Assembly (NCBI RefSeq): GCF_050916355.1 | Contig: NZ_CP136946.1 | Span: 2,356,001 to 2,420,000 of the forward strand | DNA: 64,000 nucleotides | Reading direction: 5' to 3' | Origin: Jeongeupia wiesaeckerbachi | GTDB lineage: Bacteria > Pseudomonadota > Gammaproteobacteria > Burkholderiales > Chitinibacteraceae | In this document: one piece after another, positions 8,758 through 17,103 of the stretch | Numbering within the stretch: the first letter of the stretch is position 1 | Layout of the letters: every line of letters begins with the position of its first letter | Position numbers and translations under genes: made by a program | Notes under the pieces: generated by a model | What the model was told of the DNA's origin: nothing | What the model saw: the letters and a program-made list of their open reading frames with translations, nothing else | Database searches by the model: none

Positions 8758-10107
8758 TCAGCGGAATACCGCAATCAGCTCGAGCCGGAGTTCGGCTAGG
8801 GTCTGCGGCACGTAGATGCAGACCGAGCGGGATTGCAGCATGCGCTGGAAGATGTCGCCGCGCGGTTCGAGCGCGAAGTAATGGTTGCCGACGCGAACCG
8901 GAATCGCCGAAGGCGTCTGACCGACGTGGGCGAGGCTGACGCCGCGCAGCGCCGAGTTGAGGATCTTCTCGACGTCATCCGGTGCACCGATCTTGAACTT
9001 GAATGGCACCGATTCGATGACCTGTGCGGCTGGCAGATCGCTCTGCACCGACAGGTAGAAGTCGACGTTGTCGATCAGGCGGTCGCTTTCGAGTCGGCCG
9101 ATATGGAACGACGGTTTGGGCTGATTGAGTGGAATGACCGCGTAGCGCGCCGAAATCACCGTCTCGAGCAGTTCGCGGATCTGTGCGTCGAGGACCGGCA
9201 GTACTTCCGACAGTGCATCGTGCCGGTAGGGGGGCAGGTCGCCGAGCGAATAGATGCTCGAGAACGTCTGCAGCTCGCCACAGAATTCAGCCAGCGCGAG
9301 ATAGAGCTCTTCCGGGTGCAGCGGTTCGCAACGCGCCAGGTGATTGAGTCGCGCGAAATTGCGGTTGACCGTGTGCAGCAGCCAGAACGATGCGATGTCG
9401 GTCGTGCCGTATTCCATGACGTTCTTGGCGCGTTCGCGATGCGCACCGGCGAGCGCCTGGCTCTTCACGACCAGAATGTCGAGCAGCCGGCGCAGGATGC
9501 GCGTCACCGGTGCCGCTGCCGCGACGGTCAGCAGCGGCGGCAGATAGTCGTCGATGCGCTGCCACTGACCGGTGGCGTTCTTGGTCAGCCGGGCAATCGG
9601 GATCGAATCGTAACCGTCGCGGTTTTCCTCTTCGACCATCAGCCGGACATCGAGATCCAGCGTACTCAGATCGGCTTCAAGCGCCTGCGTATATAGATCT
9701 GCCGCGGCCAGTTGCTGACTGCGGAAGCGGGTTGGCCGATTGCCTGTACCGGCGTCGGCAACCGTGTTGCCGCCGTACGGCATCAAATGGGCGAGGCAGG
9801 CATACAGCGTGGTCTCGACACCCAGCTGCGGGATTTCCGCCAGATCGCGCGAGCGCGGCAGGGGTTCCGTGGCTGGCGCCCTGAACGCGGTGCCGTCGCG
9901 GAACAGCAGCGACAGCGCATCGACCCGAATCTGACCACCGCGCAACGCGGCATCGTCGAGCTCAAGTCCTTGCAGACCCCAGGCGTGGCGATGGTGGCTG
10001 TGCACGGCATGGGTGAGTTGATTGGCGTGATGCAGTGCCTGCTGCTGGAAGTGCTGGGGGCGCAGGAACATGCCCTCTCCCCAGAGGATGCGTTTGGCGT
10101 CGAGCAT
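8758..10107 (-). CDS. tssK: T6SS baseplate protein TssK
   Basis: A 449-residue TssK of normal length. The N-terminus KRILWGEGMFLRPQHFQQQ is the family hallmark. TssK trimers link the baseplate wedge to the cytoplasmic parts of TssM and TssL. It lies 47 nt downstream of tssJ and 19 nt upstream of tssL in the minus-strand block. Confidence 0.97.
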   Translation of the reverse strand: MLDAKRILWGEGMFLRPQHFQQQALHHANQLTHAVHSHHRHAWGLQGLELDDAALRGGQIRVDALSLLFRDGTAFRAPATEPLPRSRDLAEIPQLGVETTLYACLAHLMPYGGNTVADAGTGNRPTRFRSQQLAAADLYTQALEADLSTLDLDVRLMVEEENRDGYDSIPIARLTKNATGQWQRIDDYLPPLLTVAAAAPVTRILRRLLDILVVKSQALAGAHRERAKNVMEYGTTDIASFWLLHTVNRNFARLNHLARCEPLHPEELYLALAEFCGELQTFSSIYSLGDLPPYRHDALSEVLPVLDAQIRELLETVISARYAVIPLNQPKPSFHIGRLESDRLIDNVDFYLSVQSDLPAAQVIESVPFKFKIGAPDDVEKILNSALRGVSLAHVGQTPSAIPVRVGNHYFALEPRGDIFQRMLQSRSVCIYVPQTLAELRLELIAVFR

Positions 10108-10154
10108 AGGCTGGGCGGCTTCGCCGTCTCCTTTTTACAAATTTGTCGCGGCGT

Positions 10155-10718
10155 TTATCGGCGACCGGCGGTTTTGGACGAGGGGGCGCAGTCAGGTTTG
10201 AACGCGACCGGGACACCTGGCTGCGGCAGCGCTTTGGGGACCTGTACCTGCAGATAGCAATCCTGGACCTTGAAGGTCAGCCCGTCGCTGCGAACATCGC
10301 CGGCGTCGACCAGAAAGCGCCAGTGGTTCGTATCCGGCTTGCGGAAGTAGCCGACCACGCCGACGAAGCGCGTTTCCGGCTTGATCTGATCCTTGATGCT
10401 TTGCTTGCTACCCGGCACCAGCACCAGTTCGCTACGGGAAATCAGGTCGTTACCAAAAAGTTCTGCGTCAGATTTTCCACTGGATGTGGCATCAAAAGTC
10501 AGCTTGTTGAACTCGGCGGCGTCCTTGAGCTGATAGACCCGAACGACGATCGACAGCGGCTTGCCGCCAGTGTCCCGGTTGATGATCGGCGCTGCCTCTC
10601 CCTGGATCGCGTAGTCCTTTGGACCTGATGCACAGCTCGCCAGCGCCAGCACAGCCAAGACGGCCGCCAAGCCGCGAACGGGCTTTTTTCTTACAAAAAA
10701 GCGATGTTTCATGTTCAT
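10155..10718 (-). CDS. tssJ: T6SS outer-membrane lipoprotein TssJ
   Basis: A 187-residue lipoprotein with a basic n-region (RFFVRKKPVR), a hydrophobic core, and a lipobox ending LASC at C29. The mature domain matches TssJ/VasD (LSIVVRVYQLKDAAEFNKL, GYFRKPDTNHWRF). TssJ sits under the outer membrane and caps the periplasmic part of TssM. It is the first gene of tssJ-K-L-E. The upstream DNA holds a perfect minus-strand TATAAT (10754-10759). Confidence 0.93.
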   Translation of the reverse strand: MNMKHRFFVRKKPVRGLAAVLAVLALASCASGPKDYAIQGEAAPIINRDTGGKPLSIVVRVYQLKDAAEFNKLTFDATSSGKSDAELFGNDLISRSELVLVPGSKQSIKDQIKPETRFVGVVGYFRKPDTNHWRFLVDAGDVRSDGLTFKVQDCYLQVQVPKALPQPGVPVAFKPDCAPSSKTAGRR

Positions 10719-10753
10719 GCTCGTTCAGATGACTTTGATGAGACGGGAAAAAT

Positions 10754-10759
10754 ATTATA
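10754..10759 (-). promoter_or_regulatory. Candidate -10 element of tssJKLE
   Basis: A minus-strand TATAAT in the AT-rich spacer, 36 nt upstream of the tssJ start. No convincing -35 hexamer lies at 16-18 nt; ATTCAA at 16 nt is the best. An activator would therefore probably be needed. Confidence 0.4.
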
Positions 10760-10798
10760 CATTTCTCTCGGATTTTTGAATGACTTAGAAAGTATCCA

Positions 10799-10851
10799 GT
10801 TTGTTGGTTGCTTGTTTGTTGGTGCTTATTTGTTAAGTATTTGCTTATTTT
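10799..10851. repeat. Imperfect tandem AT-rich direct repeats between tssJ and tagX
   Basis: About three imperfect copies of a TTTGTTGGTGCTT-like unit with a period of about 15-19 nt. Read on the minus strand, AAATAAGCA recurs 19 nt apart and is followed by ACAAGCA. The repeats sit in the divergent spacer between tssJ and the TagX-like gene, a plausible regulator-binding or silencing region. Confidence 0.5.
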
Positions 10852-10880
10852 AACCGTCTGTTAGCTGACGAGCGGTCGAT

Positions 10881-11702
10881 TTGAACAACGTTGTCTTGCT
10901 GCTTTCCGGTCTGTCCTTGCTGTTGCTGGCATTGGCCTGGTTAGGGTGGCGCTTCTTTTACTGGGACCGCTCCGTTGTGGTGGCGCAAGCTCCGGCCGCG
11001 CCTCAACCCGATGTGGTCGTGGCGTCGCGCCCGGTGCTTACGGACTCTCAGCCCGTACTCATCCGGGAGCAGAGACCATCGCGCTGGCGCGGTGGCCGCC
11101 TGTTGCTGGTATCGGTGTTGCTCATCTCGATGGTGGTGCTGCTGACGCTAAGGCTGGCCGGCTACCACGTGCTTGGCGAGCTTGGCCCGCAGGAATACGC
11201 ATCGCTGCGCAATATCCAGCTGGCCTTGACCGAAGAGAAGCTGGTCCCGCCGCCGCCGTTGCCGCCGTCGATGTTTGTCACCAGCGAGCGGCCGTCGCTG
11301 GCGGGTGCCGACCGCGATTGGAGCCGACTCGATCCGGACTTCGTCCAGCGGGTGTTGGCGCTGATGGCCAGGATGGAGGCGCGCGGCTACCCGCTGGCGC
11401 TGCTTGAAGGCTATCGCAGCCCGGAAAGGCAGGACTCGCTGGCATCACAGGAGAACCTGGTGACCAAGGCCAAGGGTGGCCAGAGCAAGCATCAGTACGG
11501 CATGGCCGTCGATTTGGCACCGATTCGCAGCGGCAAGATCGTGATTTCCGAGCGCGACCCTTGGGCAATGCAGGCTTATACCGCGCTCGGCGAAGAGGCC
11601 GAGGCCGCGAAACTGACTTGGGGTGGGCGTTGGAGTTTCAAGGATTACGGCCATATCGAAGTACCCGGTTCGATCGCCTCGCTGACCCGTGCGAAGCGAT
11701 AG
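10881..11702 (+). CDS. tagX: TagX-like membrane-anchored M15 peptidase of the T6SS
   Basis: A 273-residue protein with two N-terminal membrane helices (about 5-26 and 74-94) and a Pro-rich linker (VPPPPLPPS). A C-terminal VanY/M15 zinc peptidase domain follows (about 150-270). The metal ligands are visible: H204 and D211 in SKHQYGMAVD, and H258 in YGHIEV. GYRSPERQ is the other family motif. In Acinetobacter a gene of this type (TagX) encodes a peptidoglycan L,D-endopeptidase needed to build the T6SS across the cell wall; assigning that role here is inference from domain and neighbours. The start is TTG 10881 with a weak ribosome site, so the exact N-terminus is uncertain. Confidence 0.82.
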   Translation: MNNVVLLLSGLSLLLLALAWLGWRFFYWDRSVVVAQAPAAPQPDVVVASRPVLTDSQPVLIREQRPSRWRGGRLLLVSVLLISMVVLLTLRLAGYHVLGELGPQEYASLRNIQLALTEEKLVPPPPLPPSMFVTSERPSLAGADRDWSRLDPDFVQRVLALMARMEARGYPLALLEGYRSPERQDSLASQENLVTKAKGGQSKHQYGMAVDLAPIRSGKIVISERDPWAMQAYTALGEEAEAAKLTWGGRWSFKDYGHIEVPGSIASLTRAKR

Positions 11703-11738
11703 GCCATTTGCAATGAAAGCAACGAGGTTGTGAACGCA

Positions 11739-14700
11739 ATGAAACGCTGGATGAAAAACGCCAAGGTCGCATCGGCCATCGGTTTCCTGATCCTGATCGC
11801 GCTGATCTGGTTCATCGGGCCGTTCTTCGGCCTGGTGTCGGCAGAGACGCGCTTTGGCTGGATTTTCGGGGTGATGCTGCTCTGGGTCATTACGCTGCTG
11901 ATTGGCCAGATGGTCGCCAATCGTGCTGGCGGGCTGATCGAGAAAATGCTGCAGCGGCAGGCTGACGATGCCGTCATGGGCGCCAGTGCCGACAAGCGCG
12001 CCGAAGTCAATCTGCTGCGCCAGCGCATGCTGGGTGCGATCGACACGCTCAAGACCTCGCGTCTCGGCAAGGCACGCGGCAACGCGGCGCTGTACGAGCT
12101 GCCTTGGTACATGATCATCGGCCATCCGGCGGCGGGGAAGAGCACGGCGATCCTGCAGTCCGGCCTGACTTTTCCGTTCAGCGACAAGGCCGGTGTCCAG
12201 GGCGTGGGGGGGACGCGCAACTGCGACTGGTTCTTCGCTACCGAAGGCGTCCTGCTCGACACCGCGGGCCGTTACGCGACGCAAAGCGAGGACCGCAGCG
12301 AATGGCTCGAATTCCTCAAGCTGCTGAAGAAGCATCGCTCCAAGGCGCCGGTCAACGGCATCCTCGTCGCGATCAGCCTGCCCGAACTGGCGCAGCACAA
12401 GTCCGAAGGATTTGCGATCTACGCGCGGCAGATCCGCGAACGCATTCACGAGATCGAGGATATTTTCGGCCTGCAGGTGCCGATCTATCTGATCTTCACC
12501 AAGGTCGACCTGTTGGGCGGTTTCGGTGCGTTCTTCGAGGATGCCAACGAAGAGGATCGCAACCGGGTCTGGGGCGCGACGCTCAGCCACGATCAGGGCG
12601 CCGGTTTCAATATCGGCCACGTCGTCGGCCAGCAGTTCGAGCAGCTGTATCGCGGCCTGTCGCAGATGGGCGACGAGAAGCTGCTGCAGCACCGTGGCCC
12701 GAACGCCAAACCCGCGTACTTTGCCTTCCCGGTCGAATTCCATGCGTTGAAGGAGTCGGTCAGCCGCTTCGTCACGCTGTTGCACGAGGACGATCCGTAT
12801 CACGCCAAGCCGCTGTTGCGCGGATTCTATTTCTCCAGCGCATTGCAGGAAGGCGTGCCGCGCATCGGTGCCGCCACCCGCGTCGCCGGACAGTTCGATC
12901 TGTCGCAGCCGGGTTTCGAGACCCGCCAGTCGCCGGCGTCGTACAGCTACTTCCTGCGCGACCTGTTCCGCGATGTCGTGTTCCCCGATCAGCACTTGAT
13001 CACGCGCCAGACCCGGCCGAGCGGCAGCCGCTGGCGCCTGGCCGGTCTGGTCGCCGGCCTGTCGGTACTCGCCGTCATTGTCGGTGGCTTGACCTGGTCG
13101 TATATCGGCAACCAGAAGCTGATTGCCGTTGCCTCCGAAGAGCGCGCGCAGTCGACGAAGCTGGCCGCGACCGGCCAGATCTATGACCGACTCAAGGCGC
13201 TCGACCTGCTGCAGAAGCGGCTCGAAACGCTGCAGCAGTACCGCAAGGAAGGCCACCCGTGGCAGATCGGCATGGGCCTGTATCGCGGTGCCGAAGTCGA
13301 AACGGCGCTGCGCAAGGAATACTTCGACGGCGTGCGCAAGCTGATGCTGGCGCCGGTGAAGTCCAATCTCGAACTGGCACTAACCAATATCAAGGTCGCC
13401 GCGCCGGCGCCGGAAGCGCCCAAGCCGGTCGAAGCTGCACCGAAGGCGGCGCCGGTCATCGCGCCGACACCGGCTCCGGTGCACCGCGCGCCGGTCAAAA
13501 AACCGGTGATTCGGAAGCCGGGCCTGCCGGTGATCAACCTGAGCGCGGCAACACCGCTGCAGCGTGCGACCGCGGCTTCGGCCGTCGCCGCCGCACCGGT
13601 GCAGGGCGAGGTCAAGCTTGAGCAGGGTTACAACGCGCTCAAGACCTATCTGATGCTGCACGACAAGGTCCGGATGGACGAGGCACATCTGTCGGATCAA
13701 TTGCCGCGCTACTGGCGGCCATGGCTGGAGCAGCAACGCAGCAATCGTCCGCTTGAGGACATCAACCCGTTGGCCGAGCGCATCGTCGCGTTCTACGTTT
13801 CGCAGATCAAGGAGCCCGATCTGCCGACGATCGACAACAGTGCCGAGACGGTCAGCAGCTCGCGTGAAGTGTTGCGCGGCTCGCTGCGCCGGCTGTCGGC
13901 GAAGGAGCGCGTCTACAACGAGCTGAAGGCGCGCGGCAACACCCGCTTCCAGCCGCTGACGGTCGCTCGCATCCTCAACGGCAAGGATGGCGATATCGTC
14001 GCCGGCAGCTATATGGTGCCGGGCGCGTTTACCCGCGAAGCATGGGACAAGTACATGCGCGGCGCGATCGACGAGGCCAGCCGCGGCGAGATCAAGAGCG
14101 ACGACTGGGTGCTGGCGGCGTCATTGCAGGACAACCTCGGCCGTGATGGCGATCTGGAAAAGAACCGTAGCGAACTCGAGGCGCTGTATCGCGCCGATTA
14201 CGCCCGCGAATGGAAGAAGTTCCTCCAGGGTGTGGCGGTCAAGGACTTCGCCGATCTGAACCAGGCTGCAGCGGGGATGACGCGTTTGGCCGATCCGCAA
14301 ACCTCGCCGGTCAAGCTGATCATCGCGCGTGCTGCGTTCGAAACGGCGTGGGACAACCCGTCCGAATTGAGCAGCAAGCTCGAGAACGCCAAGCAGTCGG
14401 TGCTGGAAAAAACCACCTCGCTGATCAATGGCAGCGCACAGCCGCAAGCTGCCCAGCCGGGGCAGAAGGGAGTGGTCGGTGGTCAGTTCGTTGCAGTGGC
14501 CAAGCTGAACGAAGGCTCGCCGGCGCCGATCAACGGCTATCTCGACCAACTCGGCAAGCTCAAGGGCAAGCTGGTGCAGATTGCCTCGACCGACGACCAG
14601 GGCGGCGGCGCGCGCCAGTTGGTGCAGGCGACGCTGAACGGTACCGGGTCGGAGCTGGCGGATACCTTGCAATACGTCGACAACACCATGCTTGGCACCG

Positions 14701-15497
14701 CAGATTCCGAAACCCGTGAGGTCGTCCGGCCGTTGCTCGTCCGGCCGCTGATCCAGACCTATGCGGTGCTGCTGCCGCCGGTCGAGCGCGATCTGAATCA
14801 GGCGTGGGACAAGGAGGTTTACGCGCAGTGGAAGACGCTGTCGGCCAAGTACCCGTTCTCGGACAGCCAGGCCGAAGCGCCGCTGGGCGACATCGCCAAG
14901 TTCGTCAAACCCAACGACGGCACGCTCGACAAGTTCGTCGACAAGTATCTGAACGGTCTGGTGCTGAAAAAGGGTGATGCGCTGGTGCCGCGCACTTGGG
15001 CGAATCTGGGCATTCGCTTCCAGCCGGCCTTCCTGTCCGGTGCCGCACGGCTTGGTGATGCCGGCGCGACGCTGACGCAGGATGGCTCGGACGCGAAGTT
15101 CGAACTGCAGCCGGTGCCGACCTCGGGCTTGTCCGAAATCGTCGTCGAGATCGACGGCCAGACACTGCGTTACCGCAACGGCCCGCAACCGTGGCAGAGC
15201 TTCAGCTGGCCGAACCCGGGCGCCAGTCAGGGCGCGCGTATCCAGGTGGTCGCGTTCAACGGCGCCAGTGCGGTGGTGGCCAACCAGCAAGGCCGGATGG
15301 GCTGGACCAAGCTGCTGGCGCAGGCGCATGTCGAACGCAGCGATAACAACAGCGGCACCTTGAGCTGGTCCATCCGCAAGGGCGCAGCCGGCGATGCCGA
15401 GGTGGTGCGCGTCAACTACCGCATGGTCAGCGGCCCGAACCCGCTGCAGCTCTCGAGCCTGCGCAAGCTGAGCCTGCCGGAACGGATTACCCAGTAA
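11739..15497 (+). CDS. tssM: T6SS inner-membrane protein TssM (IcmF)
   Basis: A 1252-residue TssM. Two N-terminal membrane helices (about 12-32 and 42-62) precede a cytoplasmic NTPase domain with an intact P-loop GHPAAGKS (128-135). A third helix lies near 435-455, then a large periplasmic part that contacts TssJ. A Pro/Ala/Lys-rich stretch (about 549-600) interrupts the periplasmic region. ATG 11739 was preferred over GTG 11730 because GAGG at 11724 is too close to the GTG. It lies downstream of the TagX-like gene and 8 nt before tagF. TssM forms the trans-envelope channel with TssL and TssJ. Confidence 0.97.
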   Translation: MKRWMKNAKVASAIGFLILIALIWFIGPFFGLVSAETRFGWIFGVMLLWVITLLIGQMVANRAGGLIEKMLQRQADDAVMGASADKRAEVNLLRQRMLGAIDTLKTSRLGKARGNAALYELPWYMIIGHPAAGKSTAILQSGLTFPFSDKAGVQGVGGTRNCDWFFATEGVLLDTAGRYATQSEDRSEWLEFLKLLKKHRSKAPVNGILVAISLPELAQHKSEGFAIYARQIRERIHEIEDIFGLQVPIYLIFTKVDLLGGFGAFFEDANEEDRNRVWGATLSHDQGAGFNIGHVVGQQFEQLYRGLSQMGDEKLLQHRGPNAKPAYFAFPVEFHALKESVSRFVTLLHEDDPYHAKPLLRGFYFSSALQEGVPRIGAATRVAGQFDLSQPGFETRQSPASYSYFLRDLFRDVVFPDQHLITRQTRPSGSRWRLAGLVAGLSVLAVIVGGLTWSYIGNQKLIAVASEERAQSTKLAATGQIYDRLKALDLLQKRLETLQQYRKEGHPWQIGMGLYRGAEVETALRKEYFDGVRKLMLAPVKSNLELALTNIKVAAPAPEAPKPVEAAPKAAPVIAPTPAPVHRAPVKKPVIRKPGLPVINLSAATPLQRATAASAVAAAPVQGEVKLEQGYNALKTYLMLHDKVRMDEAHLSDQLPRYWRPWLEQQRSNRPLEDINPLAERIVAFYVSQIKEPDLPTIDNSAETVSSSREVLRGSLRRLSAKERVYNELKARGNTRFQPLTVARILNGKDGDIVAGSYMVPGAFTREAWDKYMRGAIDEASRGEIKSDDWVLAASLQDNLGRDGDLEKNRSELEALYRADYAREWKKFLQGVAVKDFADLNQAAAGMTRLADPQTSPVKLIIARAAFETAWDNPSELSSKLENAKQSVLEKTTSLINGSAQPQAAQPGQKGVVGGQFVAVAKLNEGSPAPINGYLDQLGKLKGKLVQIASTDDQGGGARQLVQATLNGTGSELADTLQYVDNTMLGTADSETREVVRPLLVRPLIQTYAVLLPPVERDLNQAWDKEVYAQWKTLSAKYPFSDSQAEAPLGDIAKFVKPNDGTLDKFVDKYLNGLVLKKGDALVPRTWANLGIRFQPAFLSGAARLGDAGATLTQDGSDAKFELQPVPTSGLSEIVVEIDGQTLRYRNGPQPWQSFSWPNPGASQGARIQVVAFNGASAVVANQQGRMGWTKLLAQAHVERSDNNSGTLSWSIRKGAAGDAEVVRVNYRMVSGPNPLQLSSLRKLSLPERITQ

Positions 15498-15505
15498 GGA
15501 CGACG

Positions 15506-16522
15506 ATGGCTATCACTTTCATGCGCAACCCCGTGGTTGCGCCGCAATACGCAATTTTCGGCAAGCTGCCGCGCCGCGCCGATTTCGTCCGGGTCAATGC
15601 GACGCATCCGGTCGCGATCGAGTTCGATCAGTTGCTGGCAACCAGCCTGCGTTGGGCCAGCGAACAAGCTGACTGGCAGGACCGCTATCTGGCTGCCGAG
15701 GCGAGCGAATTCTTCTACGTCTCGGCCGATCGCCGTTGGGTGTTCTTCGGCGTGTTGCAACCCAGCCGGGACGAGGCGGGTCGCTACTACCCGCTGGTTG
15801 CCGGCGCGATCGTGCCGTTCGACCAGGGCGCGCAGAACCTGTCGCTGCTGGTGCTGGCGAACGAACTGTTCTTTGCCGGATTGCGAGACCAGCTGTCCAG
15901 CGCCGTCGATAACTCGGTGGAAATGCTGGCCTGCCGCCAGTTCCTCGAAGCCCAGTTGGCCCTCAACGGCCGGGCCGGCGCTGATCTCGACCTCGCCGGC
16001 CAAGTACTTGAACGCCATCTGCGGCAGACCGCCGCCAGCGAACTGGCCGGCCGGCTCAGCAGTACCGGTGGTGCTTCGCTGGAGGCAACGCTACTGGCGT
16101 TTGCATTTCATGGCGACTTCGTTCGTCGCTATGACGGCAGCGCGCCGCGCCAGGCCTTGCTGTTGCCACTGCCCGATGGCCCGGGTGAAGAGACCTTGGG
16201 ACTGGCGACCTGGCTGACGCTGTATCAGGCCGCGACCCGTGGTCATGTCGGTCTCGACCCGCATTACCTGACGGTCACGCTGCAAGGCCGCCGCTATCTG
16301 GTGATTTCGCCGACCCGCTTTGCCGACAAGCAGCTGGCGCTGCTATGGGGGCTGCCGCCGGCGCCGCTGGCGGTGCTGGATGCCGGTGATGCCGAAGCAC
16401 CATGGTCCAAGCATCAGGCTTACGCCGAGGCCGCGTACATCCTTGGCCGTCAGCTGGCCGACCCCGCGCTCAAGCTCGATGGATTACGAGATATTGTTTT
16501 AAATCTTACTTGTAAATTTTGA
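15506..16522 (+). CDS. tagF: T6SS-associated protein TagF/ImpM
   Basis: A 338-residue protein. The N-terminal ImpM domain (FGKLPRRADFVRV, YYPLVAGAI) spans about 15-170, and a longer C-terminal half is less conserved. Where studied, TagF represses T6SS firing after translation, in Pseudomonas through the Fha1/PpkA pathway. Neither FHA nor PpkA/PppA genes occur in this cluster, so it must act differently or on distant partners. The last 12 codons are markedly AT-rich compared with the rest of the gene. Confidence 0.88.
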   Translation: MAITFMRNPVVAPQYAIFGKLPRRADFVRVNATHPVAIEFDQLLATSLRWASEQADWQDRYLAAEASEFFYVSADRRWVFFGVLQPSRDEAGRYYPLVAGAIVPFDQGAQNLSLLVLANELFFAGLRDQLSSAVDNSVEMLACRQFLEAQLALNGRAGADLDLAGQVLERHLRQTAASELAGRLSSTGGASLEATLLAFAFHGDFVRRYDGSAPRQALLLPLPDGPGEETLGLATWLTLYQAATRGHVGLDPHYLTVTLQGRRYLVISPTRFADKQLALLWGLPPAPLAVLDAGDAEAPWSKHQAYAEAAYILGRQLADPALKLDGLRDIVLNLTCKF

Positions 16523-16577
16523 TTTACTTATGTTTGAATTAATTTTTTGTGAAATCTAACCGGGACTGGTGGAGAGA

Positions 16578-17087
16578 ATGGGAAAGGAAAGCACACAGAA
16601 GAAGTTGTCACGTGTCCGCCCGCCGCGGGTGCAGATCACCTATGACGTCGAGGTCGGCGACGCGATTGAAACCAAGGAGCTGCCGTTTGTGCTTGGCGTG
16701 CTCGGTGACTATTCGGGGCAGAGCAAAGTGCCGCTGCCGAAGCTCAAAGAGCGCAAGTTCGTGCAGATCGATCGCGACAACTTCGACGACGTCCTCAAGG
16801 GCATGGCGCCGCGGCTGGCGTATCGGGTTGACAACAAGCTGGCCGAAGACGGCAGCCAGCTCGGTATCGAACTCAACTTCAACGAACTGGCCGACTTCGA
16901 GCCGCAAAAGGTCGTCGAGCAGGTCGAACCGCTGGCCAAGCTGCTTGAGGCGCGCAAACGCCTTGCCGACCTGAAGAACAAGCTCGTCAGCAACGACAAG
17001 CTCGAAGCGCTGCTCGACGATATCGTCCGCGATACCGACAAGCTGCACGAGATCAGCCAGAACCGCCCGCAAGACCCGAACGCCTGA
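16578..17087 (+). CDS. tssB: T6SS contractile sheath small subunit TssB
   Basis: A 169-residue sheath subunit that pairs with TssC to form the contractile tube. The highly conserved N-terminus STQKKLSRVRPPRVQITYDV and the segment LPFVLGVLGDYSG identify it. ATG 16578 was preferred over in-frame GTG 16569 because MGKEST is the usual family start. An AT-rich leader (about 16485-16560) precedes it and could hold an internal promoter. It is followed 16 nt later by tssC. Confidence 0.96.
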   Translation: MGKESTQKKLSRVRPPRVQITYDVEVGDAIETKELPFVLGVLGDYSGQSKVPLPKLKERKFVQIDRDNFDDVLKGMAPRLAYRVDNKLAEDGSQLGIELNFNELADFEPQKVVEQVEPLAKLLEARKRLADLKNKLVSNDKLEALLDDIVRDTDKLHEISQNRPQDPNA

Positions 17088-17103
17088 TCCCGGAGCCATT
17101 TGC

